In this document: piece after piece, positions 7,838 through 16,343 of the stretch
Layout: each line of letters starts with the position of its first letter
How positions within the stretch are numbered: position 1 is the first letter of the stretch
Assembly: GCA_036677445.1 (NCBI GenBank)
Contig: JAVBWI010000017.1
Coordinates: forward strand, 62,001-126,000
Source: JAVBWI01 sp036677445
GTDB lineage: Bacteria; Bacillota; Clostridia; Christensenellales; CAG-138
DNA length: 64,000 nt
Direction: 5' to 3'
Translations under genes and position numbers: made by a program
Notes under the pieces: model-generated
The model's input: only the letters and a program-made list of their open reading frames with translations
Databases searched by the model: none
What the model was told of the DNA's origin: nothing

Positions 7838-7932
7838 TGGCGCGACGGGCTTCCAGCGCATAAGCGGGAACCCTGTCGCGCCAAACTTGCACAGTGTACC
7901 TCGAAAAAGCGAATACTTCCACTCTTTCGATA
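7838..7932 (-). repeat. Hairpin region with a short copy of dispersed element family A
   Basis: Contains a long stem (TTGGCGCGACGGG 7838-7850 / CCCTGTCGCGCCAA 7871-7884) and, at 7890-7932, the complement of the family A opening hairpin, GAAAGAGTGGAAGTATTCGC-type sequence ending in TTTTTCGAGGT. It sits directly after the LCP gene stop and may serve as its 3' end. Confidence 0.6.
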
Positions 7933-7934
7933 GC

Positions 7935-9464
7935 TTACTCCTCTTCCTCCGGCACTTCGCCAAGCTCCGGCGTGGGTGTGGGCGCGGGTGAAGCTGTTGA
8001 CGATGCAGCCGGCGCAGCCACCCCCACAGGCAGCAGCTTGTAGAACTCCGGGGGCAGCGCGGATTTTGTTACATTGCCCTGCGTAATATTGAATTTTTGG
8101 CAAAATTCGTACATGACGTTTGCAAGCACGGTCTGCGCGGCCTCAATGGACGCCTTGTCCAGCGACGACGCCGTCAGCTTGGCGATGGTTTCCTCGCTTG
8201 CGTCGGCCGGGATGCTTCGCTGCGCGACCGCAAGCACGGCGGACATGGCGGTTTCCAGATCCTCCTTGTCCTCTTCGTCGAGCGGCTTCCCGTTGACGGT
8301 GCTCCCAAGCAGGTATTCCGCACCCTTTACGTAGGTCATTGCGGCGGCGGCGGCCTTATCCGCACGCACATAGCTTGCGTCGTAACGGGGATTGGTTTCG
8401 ATATCGATGCCGAAAATCTCCTTGACCAGCGCCTCCAGCTTTTTATTGTACAGCACATAGAACGAAGCGTTGTACACGTCGCTGATATACTCGCCCTCCA
8501 GCGTGTGGCGGTTGAGATCCTGCATATCCAGCCCCATGGCGAAAACGGTCAGCGCCGCGATCTGCTCGGAGTTGAGGTTGGTCAGTATTTTATCCTGCAC
8601 CGAAGCATAGATCTTAGGGATGTTGACGATCTGGTTGCGGTTCTTCAACTGTTCGAATATCGCAAACAGCATGCGCTGCTGGCGGTCCGCACGGCCTACG
8701 TCGGTGCTGATGCCTTTGCGCGCGCGCACATAATCAAGCACCTGCTGGCCGTTCAAATGCTGATAGCCCGTCTCAAGCACGCGGCCGTTTAATGTGATCT
8801 TCACATCCACGTCGTAATCCACACCGCCCATAACGTCCACAATCGCCTTCAGTCCGCTCATATCCACGCCCGCGTAGTAATCGATGGGCACGCCCAAAAG
8901 ATTGCCCACCGTATTCATGGCGTAAAGGAAGCCTTCCCCCTCCGCGCTGCCGCCGTGGGCGAACGCGGCGTTGATCTTCCATCTTCCCTTTTTATTATAG
9001 ATGGGCGCATACGTATCGCGCGGCACGGAGATGAGATCCACCGTATTATTCTCAAAATCCGCCGTCATGAGTATGATCACATCCGAGCGGTAGTTGTTGT
9101 TTTTATCGCGGTAGAGCGCGCTGTCCTCATCCTCGCGCTCGGGGCTTTGATCCCAGCCGAGCAGGAGTATGTTGACCTTGTTTTTCATAAAGCTCATATC
9201 CGCTTGCTGGCGCAGCTGTTCCTCTGGCGAAAGCGTGGGTTCCGGCGCAGGCGTGGGCGCCGAGGTCTCGGACGGCCTTAACGTCGCCGTGGGTGCGGGC
9301 GTCGCCGTCTGCGGCTTGTCGAACGCGCTCATAGGATCCAAAAACATAACATATAAATAGCGCCCCGCAACCAACAGCGCGGCAACCCCAAACATAAGCA
9401 GCAGCAGCTTCCAAAAACGGCGTTTGCTGGTGGTGGTCTTCTGGTCTTTTCCCTGACCGCTCAT
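7935..9464 (-). CDS. LytR-CpsA-Psr (LCP) family cell-wall glycopolymer ligase
   Basis: 509 residues from ATG 9464, chosen because AGGAGGT lies six bases upstream. A short basic cytoplasmic tail precedes one membrane helix (FWKLLLLMFGVAALLVAGRYLYVMF, about 20-45), then a Thr/Ala/Pro-rich stalk (TPAPTATLRPSETSAPTPAP). The LCP domain starts at NILLLGWD and shows RSDVIILMTADF, the phosphate-binding ISVPRDTYA Arg, KINAAFAHGG and VDYYAGVDMSGLKAIVDVMGG. LCP enzymes transfer undecaprenyl-linked teichoic acid or capsule polymers to peptidoglycan outside the membrane. The C-terminus is extended by about 130 residues ending in an acidic Pro-rich tail, not typical of the core family. An extended -10 (complement of 9525-9530, TGG-TATACT) lies about 60 bases upstream. 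Confidence 0.93.
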   Translation of the reverse strand: MSGQGKDQKTTTSKRRFWKLLLLMFGVAALLVAGRYLYVMFLDPMSAFDKPQTATPAPTATLRPSETSAPTPAPEPTLSPEEQLRQQADMSFMKNKVNILLLGWDQSPEREDEDSALYRDKNNNYRSDVIILMTADFENNTVDLISVPRDTYAPIYNKKGRWKINAAFAHGGSAEGEGFLYAMNTVGNLLGVPIDYYAGVDMSGLKAIVDVMGGVDYDVDVKITLNGRVLETGYQHLNGQQVLDYVRARKGISTDVGRADRQQRMLFAIFEQLKNRNQIVNIPKIYASVQDKILTNLNSEQIAALTVFAMGLDMQDLNRHTLEGEYISDVYNASFYVLYNKKLEALVKEIFGIDIETNPRYDASYVRADKAAAAAMTYVKGAEYLLGSTVNGKPLDEEDKEDLETAMSAVLAVAQRSIPADASEETIAKLTASSLDKASIEAAQTVLANVMYEFCQKFNITQGNVTKSALPPEFYKLLPVGVAAPAASSTASPAPTPTPELGEVPEEEE

Positions 9465-9669
9465 CGCCGTACCTCCTTGCATCATGCTTGCGCGCGCTCT
9501 CTTAAGCCCGCGCATTACCAACATAGTATACCACCGTAAAGTTGATTTTTGTGAAAATGTATGAAATTTTTGCGTGCTGGGTTTTTATGTATAAAAGTCT
9601 TGTATTTTAATATTCCTTGGTATATGATTCAATGCATCTCCTTAATTTTTGCGGAAAGAAGGCTGTCCC

Positions 9670-10218
9670 ATGCGAAATAAGGCACTCTGTGTACTCAAGC
9701 AGTATAACCAGAACGAGGCGCTCATACGCCATGCGCTGTCTGTCGAGGCCGTGATGCGGGAATTTGCCGCGGCTGCCGGCGAGGATGTGGAATATTGGGG
9801 CAGGGTGGGCTTGCTGCATGATGTGGATTACGAACAGTATCCGCAGGCGCATTGTAAAAAAGCGCCCGAGCTGCTGGCGGCGGCGGGGTACGACGAGGCC
9901 TTCATACACGCCGTAGTCAGCCACGGCTATGGCCTGTGCGCGGATGTCGAGCCTCTGCTGTATATGGAAAAAGTGCTGTATACGGTGGACGAGCTGACCG
10001 GCTTGATCGCCGCCACGGCGCTGATGCGGCCTTCGCGTTCGGTCACGGACCTGGAAGTAAAAAGCGTGAAGAAGAAGTTTAAGGATAAAGCTTTTGCCGC
10101 AGGCGTGAACCGCGAAGTGATCAATACCGGCTGCACGATGCTGGGAATGGAGCTTGACGACGTGATCGGCCGCTGCATTTCGGGCATGCAAAAAGTCGCG
10201 CAGGATATCGGCCTTTAA
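9670..10218 (+). CDS. HD-domain phosphohydrolase family protein
   Basis: 182 residues. 'LIRHALSVEAVMREFA' followed by 'GRVGLLHDVDYEQYPQAHCKKAPELLAAAGYDEAFIHAVVSHGYG' is the HD/HDIG pattern (H...HD...H...), with the downstream 'VDELTGLIAATALMRP' Asp block. HD proteins of this size hydrolyse phosphate esters of nucleotides or similar small molecules; the substrate is unknown. The upstream TTG at 9649 is in frame, but ATG 9670 has the better ribosome binding site (AGAAGG, about 8 bases). The gene is divergent from the LCP gene and ends in a hairpin terminator; it is likely a single-gene unit. Confidence 0.88.
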   Translation: MRNKALCVLKQYNQNEALIRHALSVEAVMREFAAAAGEDVEYWGRVGLLHDVDYEQYPQAHCKKAPELLAAAGYDEAFIHAVVSHGYGLCADVEPLLYMEKVLYTVDELTGLIAATALMRPSRSVTDLEVKSVKKKFKDKAFAAGVNREVINTGCTMLGMELDDVIGRCISGMQKVAQDIGL

Positions 10219-10244
10219 GCATAACTTATACAACCGTACCGTAT

Positions 10245-10298
10245 TCCGCAGGCACATGCAGCGTTTATGCATAAAAATAACCGGCCTGCGGATTTTTT
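10245..10298 (+). terminator. Terminator of the HD-domain gene
   Basis: Stem TCCGCAGGC (10245-10253) / GCCTGCGGA (10284-10292), with an A-rich 30-base loop, followed by seven T. It lies 27 bases after the stop codon. Confidence 0.7.
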
Positions 10299-10484
10299 TG
10301 CACATATATGTTATCGGCGGCATCGTTTTATCCCTGATATGCAGCATTCGCCATGGTATGCCACGCCGCAACATATAGTGACATCCCAAAAAACACGCAC
10401 AATATGCTGTTGTATGCCGTCGATGCGTCAACAATAGCGCCCAGTTCCGCAATACAACAAAATTAGAGCCGTAAAATGAATTAT

Positions 10485-10493
10485 TTCGACAAC
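10485..10493 (-). promoter_or_regulatory. Candidate 0A box upstream of spo0A
   Basis: The complement reads GTTGTCGAA, eight of nine matches to the Spo0A box consensus TTTGTCRAA. It lies about 20 bases before the predicted -35 and about 165 bases upstream of the spo0A start. Autoregulation of spo0A through such boxes is known in Bacillus. One short match could be chance. Confidence 0.5.
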
Positions 10494-10511
10494 ATTATTG
10501 CACTTTCTCCC

Positions 10512-10541
10512 CTGACATAATAGAATTAATAATGGTACAAT
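10512..10541 (+). promoter_or_regulatory. Candidate promoter of spo0A
   Basis: CTGACA (10512-10517) and TACAAT (10536-10541) with an 18-base spacer resemble a SigA promoter. A second TATAAT at 10635-10640 has no good -35 and would give a transcript starting almost at the ribosome binding site. A SigH promoter, usual for spo0A, was not identified. Confidence 0.5.
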
Positions 10542-10658
10542 GTAATTACAATATCTTTCCATTCCTCTTATATGTTGTTTAATCGGCCTTTTTCATGCAA
10601 AGCTTGGCTTTCAATGGGGGATTGTAAGCCTGAGTATAATAGGGAGAAGGGGGATTTT

Positions 10659-11453
10659 ATGTCAAAGTACCGTATTCTATTGGTGGACGACGACCCGCAG
10701 TATCTCGCACTGGTAAGAGGATACTTCGCAGTGCAGGAACAGGTACGTCAGGTGGATGTAGCGACCGACGGGCGGCAGGCGCTGGAAAAACTCCACATGA
10801 CGCACTATGACGCAGTGCTGATGGATCTCATCATGCCCAAGCTGGATGGGCTGGGCGTGCTGGAAAGCCTCAGTATGGGCGGAGGAGAACAGCCCGCGGT
10901 GATCGTGGTCTCCGCCATCCGCAACGAGAACATGATCCGCAATGCCTGCGCGCTGGGCGCAAAGTATTTCATGGTCAAGCCCGTTGAGCCTGATACCTTG
11001 TTCAAACGTCTGCTGGACATGCTCTCGGCCGCACCGGGCAACGGCACGGTAACGCCGCTTTCCCAGCCGCCGCGTACACTGGATGAAAAGATCACCTCCG
11101 TATTCCTCGTTGCGGGAATCCCGGCTCACATCAAAGGGTATCATTATTTAAGGGAAGGGATTCGGATGGTGTATTACACGCCGGTGCTCATTAATCGCAT
11201 CACCAAAGAACTGTATCCCGGAATAGCCAAACGGTTCTCGACTTCGCCCAGCAAAGTGGAGCGCGCCATCCGTCATGCGATCGAGGTCGCATGGACGCGC
11301 GGCAAGATCGAGAACATCAACCAGCTGTTCGGCTACAATATCTACACCAAAAACGATAAGCCCACAAACGGCGAGTTTATCGCGCTGGTGGCGGACAAGC
11401 TCCTGATGGAGCAGGGCCGCGAGAATGCGGTCACTGCGGGAGGAGCAGCATAA
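10659..11453 (+). CDS. spo0A: Sporulation transcription factor Spo0A
   Basis: 264 residues from ATG 10659 (AAGGGGG eight bases upstream). Receiver domain (1-120): acidic pocket VDDDP (Asp10-12), phosphoacceptor Asp56 in AVLMDLIMPKLDG, Lys near 106 in FMVKPVEP. The C-terminal Spo0A_C DNA-binding domain is unmistakable: ITSVFLVAGIPAHIKGYHYLREGI, KELYPGIAKRFSTSPSKVERAIRHAIEVAWTRG and the NGEFIALVADKL end. Spo0A is the phosphorelay-controlled master regulator of endospore entry. Its presence indicates a spore-forming lineage or a recent descendant. The gene stands alone; the usual upstream neighbour spoIVB is absent from this side. The 3' end runs into a hairpin of dispersed element family B that acts as terminator. 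Confidence 0.97.
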   Translation: MSKYRILLVDDDPQYLALVRGYFAVQEQVRQVDVATDGRQALEKLHMTHYDAVLMDLIMPKLDGLGVLESLSMGGGEQPAVIVVSAIRNENMIRNACALGAKYFMVKPVEPDTLFKRLLDMLSAAPGNGTVTPLSQPPRTLDEKITSVFLVAGIPAHIKGYHYLREGIRMVYYTPVLINRITKELYPGIAKRFSTSPSKVERAIRHAIEVAWTRGKIENINQLFGYNIYTKNDKPTNGEFIALVADKLLMEQGRENAVTAGGAA

Positions 11454-11457
11454 TTAG

Positions 11458-11921
11458 TCAAAAAAGTGGCTTCGGCCACTTTTTTGATTCTCGCTTCGGC
11501 GGATTTTCTCGCAGATGCCAGCGCCTCCGGCGCGGCCGGCATCTGCGCAAGGTGTCAAAACCGGCGCACATGTCGCCGGTTTTGACGATTAAAGCCTAAT
11601 CGTCGACTGCGAGTCCAACCGGCCTTTGGTTATATTATTGAGCATCACGCGTACCAAAGGGGGGCGGGGAGTCGAAGCCGCGCGCCGCCTGTGGCGGAGC
11701 AAGCGCGGCGAAAGACCAGTGAGCAAAGGAGCGCAAGGAAGCGGCACTTGCCGCGACGATGCGCGACTATTGCGAACTGTAAAAGCCCGCCCGCTATTAA
11801 ATAAAATAATCCTTCGCGACGGCCCGCAGGACTAGTGTCCGAGGCGTCTCCCGCCGAGGACGCGCCGCTGCAGGCGGCGATACCTATAAAGAATGCCAGC
11901 AAGCAAGTCTGCCTGCCGGTT
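11458..11921 (+). repeat. Dispersed hairpin element, family B, longest copy (includes spo0A terminator)
   Basis: Order of parts: hairpin 1 (TCAAAAAAGTGGC 11458-11470 / GCCACTTTTTTGA 11475-11487), which also terminates spo0A; linker CGCTTCGGCGGATTTTCTCG; hairpin 2 (CGCAGATGCC / GGCATCTGCG, ending about 11550); the GCAAGGTGTCA linker; hairpin 3 (AAAACCGGCG, loop CACATG, TCGCCGGTTTT, about 11555-11587); then GACGATTAAAGCC. A long tail follows with the phrases CTATTAAATAAAATAAT and GCAGGCGGCGATACC, also found at 34.0 and 57.0 kb. No gene was found in this 468-base gap. Confidence 0.8.
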
Positions 11922-12377
11922 TCATGTATTTGCCTTGCCGGTGATGGACTCGATAGAAATGCGCACGACGGCGGTGCGGTCGAAGTATTTTTTGATATAG
12001 TCCTCCACGCCCGCCATAAAGTCCGGCGTGTGTCGGCGGCAAAGAAGCCGCAGCGCCTCGGCCCTTTGCGCGGGATCGGTTACCTCTTCGGCCTTGCCTG
12101 TGAGTGTGGCGGAAGCATACGCTACACTGTATGTCGCCTGTTTGGTTTGGGCGCGTGAAACGCAGGTAACGCACACGTCCTTTCGCGCGCGGATGTTGTC
12201 GAGCTTTTTTCCCGCTTTCGCGCAATGAAAATAAAGTTGTTCCCCGTCGCGCACGATGGTCAGCGGCACGCAGTACGGCGTGCCGTCTTCATTCGTGGTC
12301 GCAAGCACGGCATAATTGCAGGTATCCACAACGTCAAACGCAAACTCGCGGGATTGTTCGCGGTCATGTCTTCGCAT
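11922..12377 (-). CDS. Pyridoxamine 5'-phosphate oxidase (NimA-like) family flavoprotein
   Basis: 151 residues. 'VVDTCNYAVLATTNEDGTPYCVPLTIVRDGEQLYFHCAKAGKKLDNIRARKDVCVTCVS' is the FMN-binding split-barrel of the PPOX superfamily in its NimA/YkvL-like form; the following 'YSVAYASATLTGKAEEV...EALRLLCRRHTP' fits the same group. These are small dimeric flavin reductases; some reduce 5-nitroimidazoles, most have unknown substrates. The start has GGAGG eight bases upstream. The gene is monocistronic and flanked by a repeat element at its 3' end. Confidence 0.88.
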   Translation of the reverse strand: MRRHDREQSREFAFDVVDTCNYAVLATTNEDGTPYCVPLTIVRDGEQLYFHCAKAGKKLDNIRARKDVCVTCVSRAQTKQATYSVAYASATLTGKAEEVTDPAQRAEALRLLCRRHTPDFMAGVEDYIKKYFDRTAVVRISIESITGKANT

Positions 12378-12486
12378 GAACGTATCCTCCCAAGTTTTTT
12401 CTTGTAGAATACCATACCCGCGCCTGTTTGGCGACCCAACACGTCAACCATTTGGGATTTCATGCAATTTTGGCGCCGCGTATCCG

Positions 12487-13842
12487 CTACTTGCCTAAAA
12501 ACCCCGCGGAAGGCGGCGCACAATCCGCAAGCGGGTCATACGAGCGTAAGGTTCGCGGGGACGGCTGCCTGCTTTTGTGCGGGCGGGACATCAGCCCGTA
12601 ACGCAGCGCTTCGGGCGCGTGGTCCTCGCCGCCTGCGGCGTCCTCGGCGTTCTGCCTGTCATGGATAAGCTGCGGCAGGGTGCGGACAAGGTTTTCGCAG
12701 GTGGAAAATATCTTTAGAAGCGGCGCGCCGTCCGGCGCGTCGGCAAGGTATTCCCGCACGCGCTGCCAGCCCGCAATGCGGGCGTTGTCCGCGCGCAGCA
12801 GCGGCACGCCGGACTTTGCGAACACCTCCGCGATGCTTTCGCCCTCCATGCCTTCTTCGCCGCGGTGCAATAGCCCCCGCTTTTGCCAGGCGTCGGGGGA
12901 GGCGACGGTGTAGGCGATCTTTTCGCCGCGGGATAACTCCAATATCCGCCCCGCCATGCGGGAGGAAAGCACCTGCCGCGCGTATTCCTCCCGGTAAACG
13001 TATATGCGTCCGTCCGGTCCGCAGGCGAACCACAATACGCAGCAGGGGTCGTTATACCCCCAATCCATCGCGCGAAAGCGCCGCCACCACGCGGGGACGG
13101 CAAAGGGTTTGCAAATGTGCCTTTCCCGCCGGAACTCGGGGAAATACTGGCCCTCCAGCGCGTCCCAGTCGCCTTCGAGGTGCGCGCGGCGCAAATGCTC
13201 CGGTAGGTTTTCAAGTGTTCGTACATATGCCGGGTCTCGGAAAAGCAGCACCGTATTATCGTAAACGCGGGCGGGGATAAAAGCGTAATCCTCCGCGCGC
13301 TCGCTGTTACGGTACTGCTTATCTATAAAGAGCCGCTTCACCCACGCATGCCCTACGCCGCCCGGGTTGCAGGTGTAGTACATGCGCGGTGAGAAATCCG
13401 TACGGGTGGAACGGTTGCAGGTGGTCAGAAACTGCATCTGCGCCTCGGTAAAATGCGTGGCTTCCTCCAGCCCGATCACATCGTATTCCTGCCCTTGGTA
13501 CTGGTATACGTCCGCTTCGCGGTCGCAATAGCCCAGCCGAATACGCGCGCCGTTGGGGAAATAAAACGAGCGCGCGCCCGCGTTATAGGCCGCGATGCCG
13601 AACAGCTCCTGCTGGAGGGGGCGGCCGTGGTTTTCCTGCAGCTCCGGCAGGGTACGGCGCAGCAGCAACAGCTGCAGTCCGGGGCAGCGCAGCGCCAGCA
13701 GCACAAATTTGCGCCGCATAGCCCAGGATTTTCCGCCGCCGCGCGCGCCGCCGTAGGCCACGTGCCGCGCCGTGCTCATAAAAAACGCCCGCTGCCGCGC
13801 GCTGGGTACGCCGGTCAATATGCGCTTGCCGGATACGTCCAT
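12487..13842 (-). CDS. Phage terminase large subunit
   Basis: 451 residues from ATG 13842 (GGAGGGGG six bases upstream; the longer frame to 13944 has no such site). ATPase domain: Walker A YGGARGGGKSWAM, Walker B DVIGLEEATHF, coupling motif YYTCNPGGVGHAW. Nuclease domain: FRAMDWGYNDPCCVLWFA with the first metal-binding Asp, and a later 'VASPDAWQ' segment. Terminase large subunits pump DNA into phage procapsids and cut it. The gene follows the small subunit gene in the same direction, but no portal, capsid or protease gene comes after it; the strand continues into the PPOX gene. It is therefore an orphan packaging pair, intact in sequence. Confidence 0.93.
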   Translation of the reverse strand: MDVSGKRILTGVPSARQRAFFMSTARHVAYGGARGGGKSWAMRRKFVLLALRCPGLQLLLLRRTLPELQENHGRPLQQELFGIAAYNAGARSFYFPNGARIRLGYCDREADVYQYQGQEYDVIGLEEATHFTEAQMQFLTTCNRSTRTDFSPRMYYTCNPGGVGHAWVKRLFIDKQYRNSERAEDYAFIPARVYDNTVLLFRDPAYVRTLENLPEHLRRAHLEGDWDALEGQYFPEFRRERHICKPFAVPAWWRRFRAMDWGYNDPCCVLWFACGPDGRIYVYREEYARQVLSSRMAGRILELSRGEKIAYTVASPDAWQKRGLLHRGEEGMEGESIAEVFAKSGVPLLRADNARIAGWQRVREYLADAPDGAPLLKIFSTCENLVRTLPQLIHDRQNAEDAAGGEDHAPEALRYGLMSRPHKSRQPSPRTLRSYDPLADCAPPSAGFLGK

Positions 13843-13915
13843 CCGCTTCCCCCTCCATCCGAATAACACATTCGGATATTTCAATAAGGACCGATAAAAA
13901 ACTTCCAAAAACCTT

Positions 13916-13992
13916 TCCTGCTTAAGCAGGAAACCGAGCGGCAACTTGCGCGGTGAACCTCGAAAAAGTGGATGCTTCCGCTTTTTCGACAG
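13916..13992 (-). repeat. Dispersed element family A, partial copy between terS and terL
   Basis: The complement begins GTCGAAAAAGCGGAAGCATC, continues CACTTTTTCGAGGTTCACCG CGCAAGTTGCCGCTCGG and matches the opening of the copies at 22.8, 46.2 and 56.6 kb. It lies in the same direction as the terminase genes and splits the pair by about 160 bases. Confidence 0.75.
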
Positions 13993-14000
13993 CGCCTGCG

Positions 14001-14567
14001 CTATCTGCTTAACCCCTCCGGGTCTTCCAGCACAACGGTCAAGGCGCCGCGCCCCGCCGAATCCTCGCCGGAATCGCCGCGGCCGCGGTTATCCCGTCCA
14101 TTCCGGCCGCAGCCGTAACCCCAGTCGTTAAGCAGCATGGCCGCCACGCCCGCGTTGAGCTCGCCTAAGAGCGCCCGCTCCACCATGTATTGCTCCACCC
14201 GCGCGGCCGCCCAGCACAGCGCCGCCTGCGCTTCCTCTTCTCCCTTAGAGCAACCGGCGCTTTTGCGCGGGGCTTTTTTGGTTTCGTCCGATTCCTCCCG
14301 CCGCGGCGAGCCTTCGCCGCCGCGCGCGGCCTCCAGCACGACGCGGGGGAGGCCGAGATGCGCGCACAGCCCCGCCATGGTATACGGTACCTGATGATAT
14401 GTCACTTCCCCGTTTTTTAACACCACCCGCTCGCGCGTCGCATCGCAGGCGGCGAAATACTCCTCCGCCGCGGCCCGAAGCGCTCCACCGTTAAGAGCCG
14501 CGGCCTTTATGGCCGCACCCCGGGCGGCCTGCCGCCCCGGCGCGCGGGTTTCCTTTTTCGCTGCCAT
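14001..14567 (-). CDS. Phage terminase small subunit-like protein
   Basis: 188 residues from an ATG with GAGGAGG six bases upstream. 'LRAAAEEYFAACD...ERVVLKNGEVTYHQVPYTMAGLCAHLGLPRVVLE' is the DNA-packaging gp3-type opening seen in small terminases of Clostridia phages. 'AALCWAAARVEQYMVERALLGELNAGVAAMLLNDWGYG' is the conserved C-terminal helical part. Between them is a charged, low-complexity Ser/Glu/Lys insert, and the last 35 residues are Gly/Arg/Asp-rich. It recognises phage DNA and feeds it to the large subunit encoded downstream. Assignment rests on the family pattern and the gene order. Confidence 0.75.
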   Translation of the reverse strand: MAAKKETRAPGRQAARGAAIKAAALNGGALRAAAEEYFAACDATRERVVLKNGEVTYHQVPYTMAGLCAHLGLPRVVLEAARGGEGSPRREESDETKKAPRKSAGCSKGEEEAQAALCWAAARVEQYMVERALLGELNAGVAAMLLNDWGYGCGRNGRDNRGRGDSGEDSAGRGALTVVLEDPEGLSR

Positions 14568-14823
14568 TGCCCGCCTCCTCGCAAACGTTCGTTCTAATTT
14601 TCTTCATCTTATCACGGATATACTGCACGGGGCCCGTGAAAACCGTTTTGAAAAGAGGCTGCACAGCCGGAATTTTAATCGTTACAAATTTATTTCAAAT
14701 CGTTGGTTTATAATCACGGCCCGCTTCTGTCCCGCTTAAACCTGATAGCCCGTAAACCGCCACAATTGGGGGTTTTTGGCGCTTATATTGGTTTATGCTT
14801 CCTGAACATGAATCTTGTGTCAC

Positions 14824-14851
14824 TGTTTTGTTGCAGTTCTGTAAACAAAAC
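14824..14851. promoter_or_regulatory. Inverted repeat upstream of the first surface-protein gene
   Basis: GTTTTGTT (14824-14831) / AACAAAAC (14844-14851). It lies about 100 bases before the start codon in a 386-base gap that otherwise holds only AT-rich sequence and the leader motif at 14904-14945 (GGGGTACCC...TTGCAGCAA...ACGAAAGAGGG) shared with the other surface genes. Possible operator; no regulator is known. Confidence 0.35.
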
Positions 14852-14953
14852 GTAATATCTATTGATTTTGTTACGCGCCGCTGTTAAGGTATGCATATGC
14901 AAAGGGGTACCCGCTCATATTGCAGCAATCCAAAACGAAAGAGGGCTTATCCA

Positions 14954-16012
14954 ATGAAGAAACTGTTGACCCTGGCTCTGGCGCTGGTCCTGGCGCTCTC
15001 CATCGCGGCGCCCGCTCTGGCGTTCACCTCCAATGTCCCCTCCAATGATAACTCCGTTCCCTTCGAACTGGACGTTTATCTGGTAGAGTACGAAGACAAC
15101 GACTTTTTTGGCATCACCACACTGCCCCCCGCCGACCGCGGTTATGCCAAAAACGAAATCGTGGCCGCCGTCGCGGAGCTGTATGTTCCCAAGAACGAAG
15201 ACCCGGCCGATACGGAATACGGCTACACCGAGATCGAGTTTTCCGGTGAAAATGTCCGTTTCGATGTAACGGACAACACCAAGCCCCTGATCACCTCCAA
15301 TGTTGACGTCGCGAAGATCCCCGGCACCGATTACACCATTACCGCCAACGAGGTTTCCGTCAAGATCGACGCGGGCGATTTGGCAAGCACCGCCAACAAG
15401 ACCTACCGCTGGCTGGTTTTCGCCAAAGTCACCGGTGACGACGCTTCCATCACCTTTGCTCTTCGCACCACCCCCGAGGCATTTTCCGCGGAAGGCGTGC
15501 TGGATCTGGGCGATTATGACGTTACAAAGGCTGCCGCCGGCACCGGCTTCACCTACACCGTTTCCGAAGATGGCACAGACCTCTTTATCATCACCGTAGA
15601 TAAGAACTACAAGTCCACCGGCCTCAAGATCGTGGACGACGGCACCAGCTACACCGTGGTTGCGCTGGCAAACGGCAGCCTGGGCTTCATCTCCGGCGGC
15701 TCCCTCGTGGAAAAAGGCAGCAAACTGTACGGCAACCTGATGGACATCTTTGAAGATGTATTTGAAGACGAGTTCGGCTTTGACTTCGCTTTGCTCGGCA
15801 ACGTGGTCAACGATGACTTCTTCTTTGATTACATCGGCTCCGGCGACGTTGAAGCGACCGTGGATATCAAGCCCTATACCGCTGTGATCACCGTTCCCGA
15901 CGTGGTGGTCGTCAATCCCCCGAAGACCGGCGACGCCGCGAACATCCTGGGCTTCGTGATGCTCGCGCTGGCCGCTGCGGCCGTCGCAGCCGTCAGGAAG
16001 GTCCGTGCGTAA
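14954..16012 (+). CDS. PPKTG-anchored acidic surface protein, paralogue 1
   Basis: 352 residues from ATG 14954. Signal peptide MKKLLTLALALVLALSIA with cleavage after APALA. Conserved block 1 follows: PFELDVYLVEYEDNDFFG, then 'RGYAKNEIVAAVAELYVPK'. Block 2, near 145-170, is TYRWLVFAKVTGDDASIT. A variable middle leads to 'YKSTGLKIV' and 'LGFISGGSL', then an Asp/Glu/Phe-rich stretch (MDIFEDVFEDEFGFDF). The C-terminus is a cell-wall sorting signal: NPPKTGD, a hydrophobic helix and RKVRA. PPKTG fits the (S/N/P)PxTG motif cleaved by C. difficile class B sortase. No sortase gene is in the window. I recognise no catalytic or binding motif; the protein is strikingly acidic. The leader motif is shared with paralogues 2-4, and a hairpin terminator follows. 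Confidence 0.85.
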   Translation: MKKLLTLALALVLALSIAAPALAFTSNVPSNDNSVPFELDVYLVEYEDNDFFGITTLPPADRGYAKNEIVAAVAELYVPKNEDPADTEYGYTEIEFSGENVRFDVTDNTKPLITSNVDVAKIPGTDYTITANEVSVKIDAGDLASTANKTYRWLVFAKVTGDDASITFALRTTPEAFSAEGVLDLGDYDVTKAAAGTGFTYTVSEDGTDLFIITVDKNYKSTGLKIVDDGTSYTVVALANGSLGFISGGSLVEKGSKLYGNLMDIFEDVFEDEFGFDFALLGNVVNDDFFFDYIGSGDVEATVDIKPYTAVITVPDVVVVNPPKTGDAANILGFVMLALAAAAVAAVRKVRA

Positions 16013-16041
16013 AGCACAGCGCCCAAACTCGTATAGCTTAC

Positions 16042-16068
16042 AAAAACCGTCCGAGAGGACGGTTTTTT
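16042..16068 (+). terminator. Terminator of surface paralogue 1
   Basis: AAAAACCGTCC (16042-16052) / GGACGGTTTTT (16057-16067), four-base GAGA loop, T-run. A near-identical hairpin recurs at 16238-16266. Confidence 0.85.
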
Positions 16069-16235
16069 AGCGTGCTGACAAGCCTCCCCCTCGGGGGTCG
16101 TGGGGGTTCGCAATCCCCCACATTTAATCAAATCTGACGACATGCGCGTCAGATTTGCGAAGAAAAGTGCGTGAAGGCGCACTTTTAACCTACAGAAAAC
16201 CCGCTGATAAAGTCTGCAGGACTTTGTCAGCGGCC
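16069..16235 (-). repeat. Dispersed hairpin element, family B variant, reverse orientation
   Basis: On the minus strand: hairpin 1 (AAAAGTGCGC / GCACTTTT), then the loop-conserved hairpin (CAAATCTGACG, loop CGCATG, TCGTCAGATTTG), then a GGGGG/CCCCC hairpin. A further hairpin (CGCTGATAAAGTC / GACTTTGTCAGCG, 16202-16232) adjoins it. Stem sequences differ from other copies, but the architecture and CATG loop are kept. Confidence 0.6.
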
Positions 16236-16237
16236 TG

Positions 16238-16266
16238 AAAAACCGTCCGAGAGGGCGGTTTTTTCT
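16238..16266 (+). terminator. Second copy of the paralogue-1 terminator hairpin
   Basis: AAAAACCGTCC (16238-16248), GAGA loop, GGGCGGTTTTTT. Nearly the same sequence as the terminator at 16042, 170 bases further on. It suggests that a 3' end was duplicated or that the repeat element was inserted between two copies. Confidence 0.65.
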
Positions 16267-16343
16267 TTCAACAAAATACCGGCCGCGGAAAAGCCGATTT
16301 GCACATTTGCCGGGACCGGCGTTTCATATTTTAAGAGTGTTTC

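Noticed and set aside
11458..11921. Dispersed elements as integron attC sites
   Set aside because: They have multiple hairpins with conserved linkers and lack the attC core sites; no integrase or gene-cassette pattern is present.
16100..16120. GGGGTTCGCAATCCCC, similar to a tRNA T-arm
   Set aside because: It is part of a G/C hairpin in the dispersed element; no acceptor, D or anticodon arms could be folded around it.
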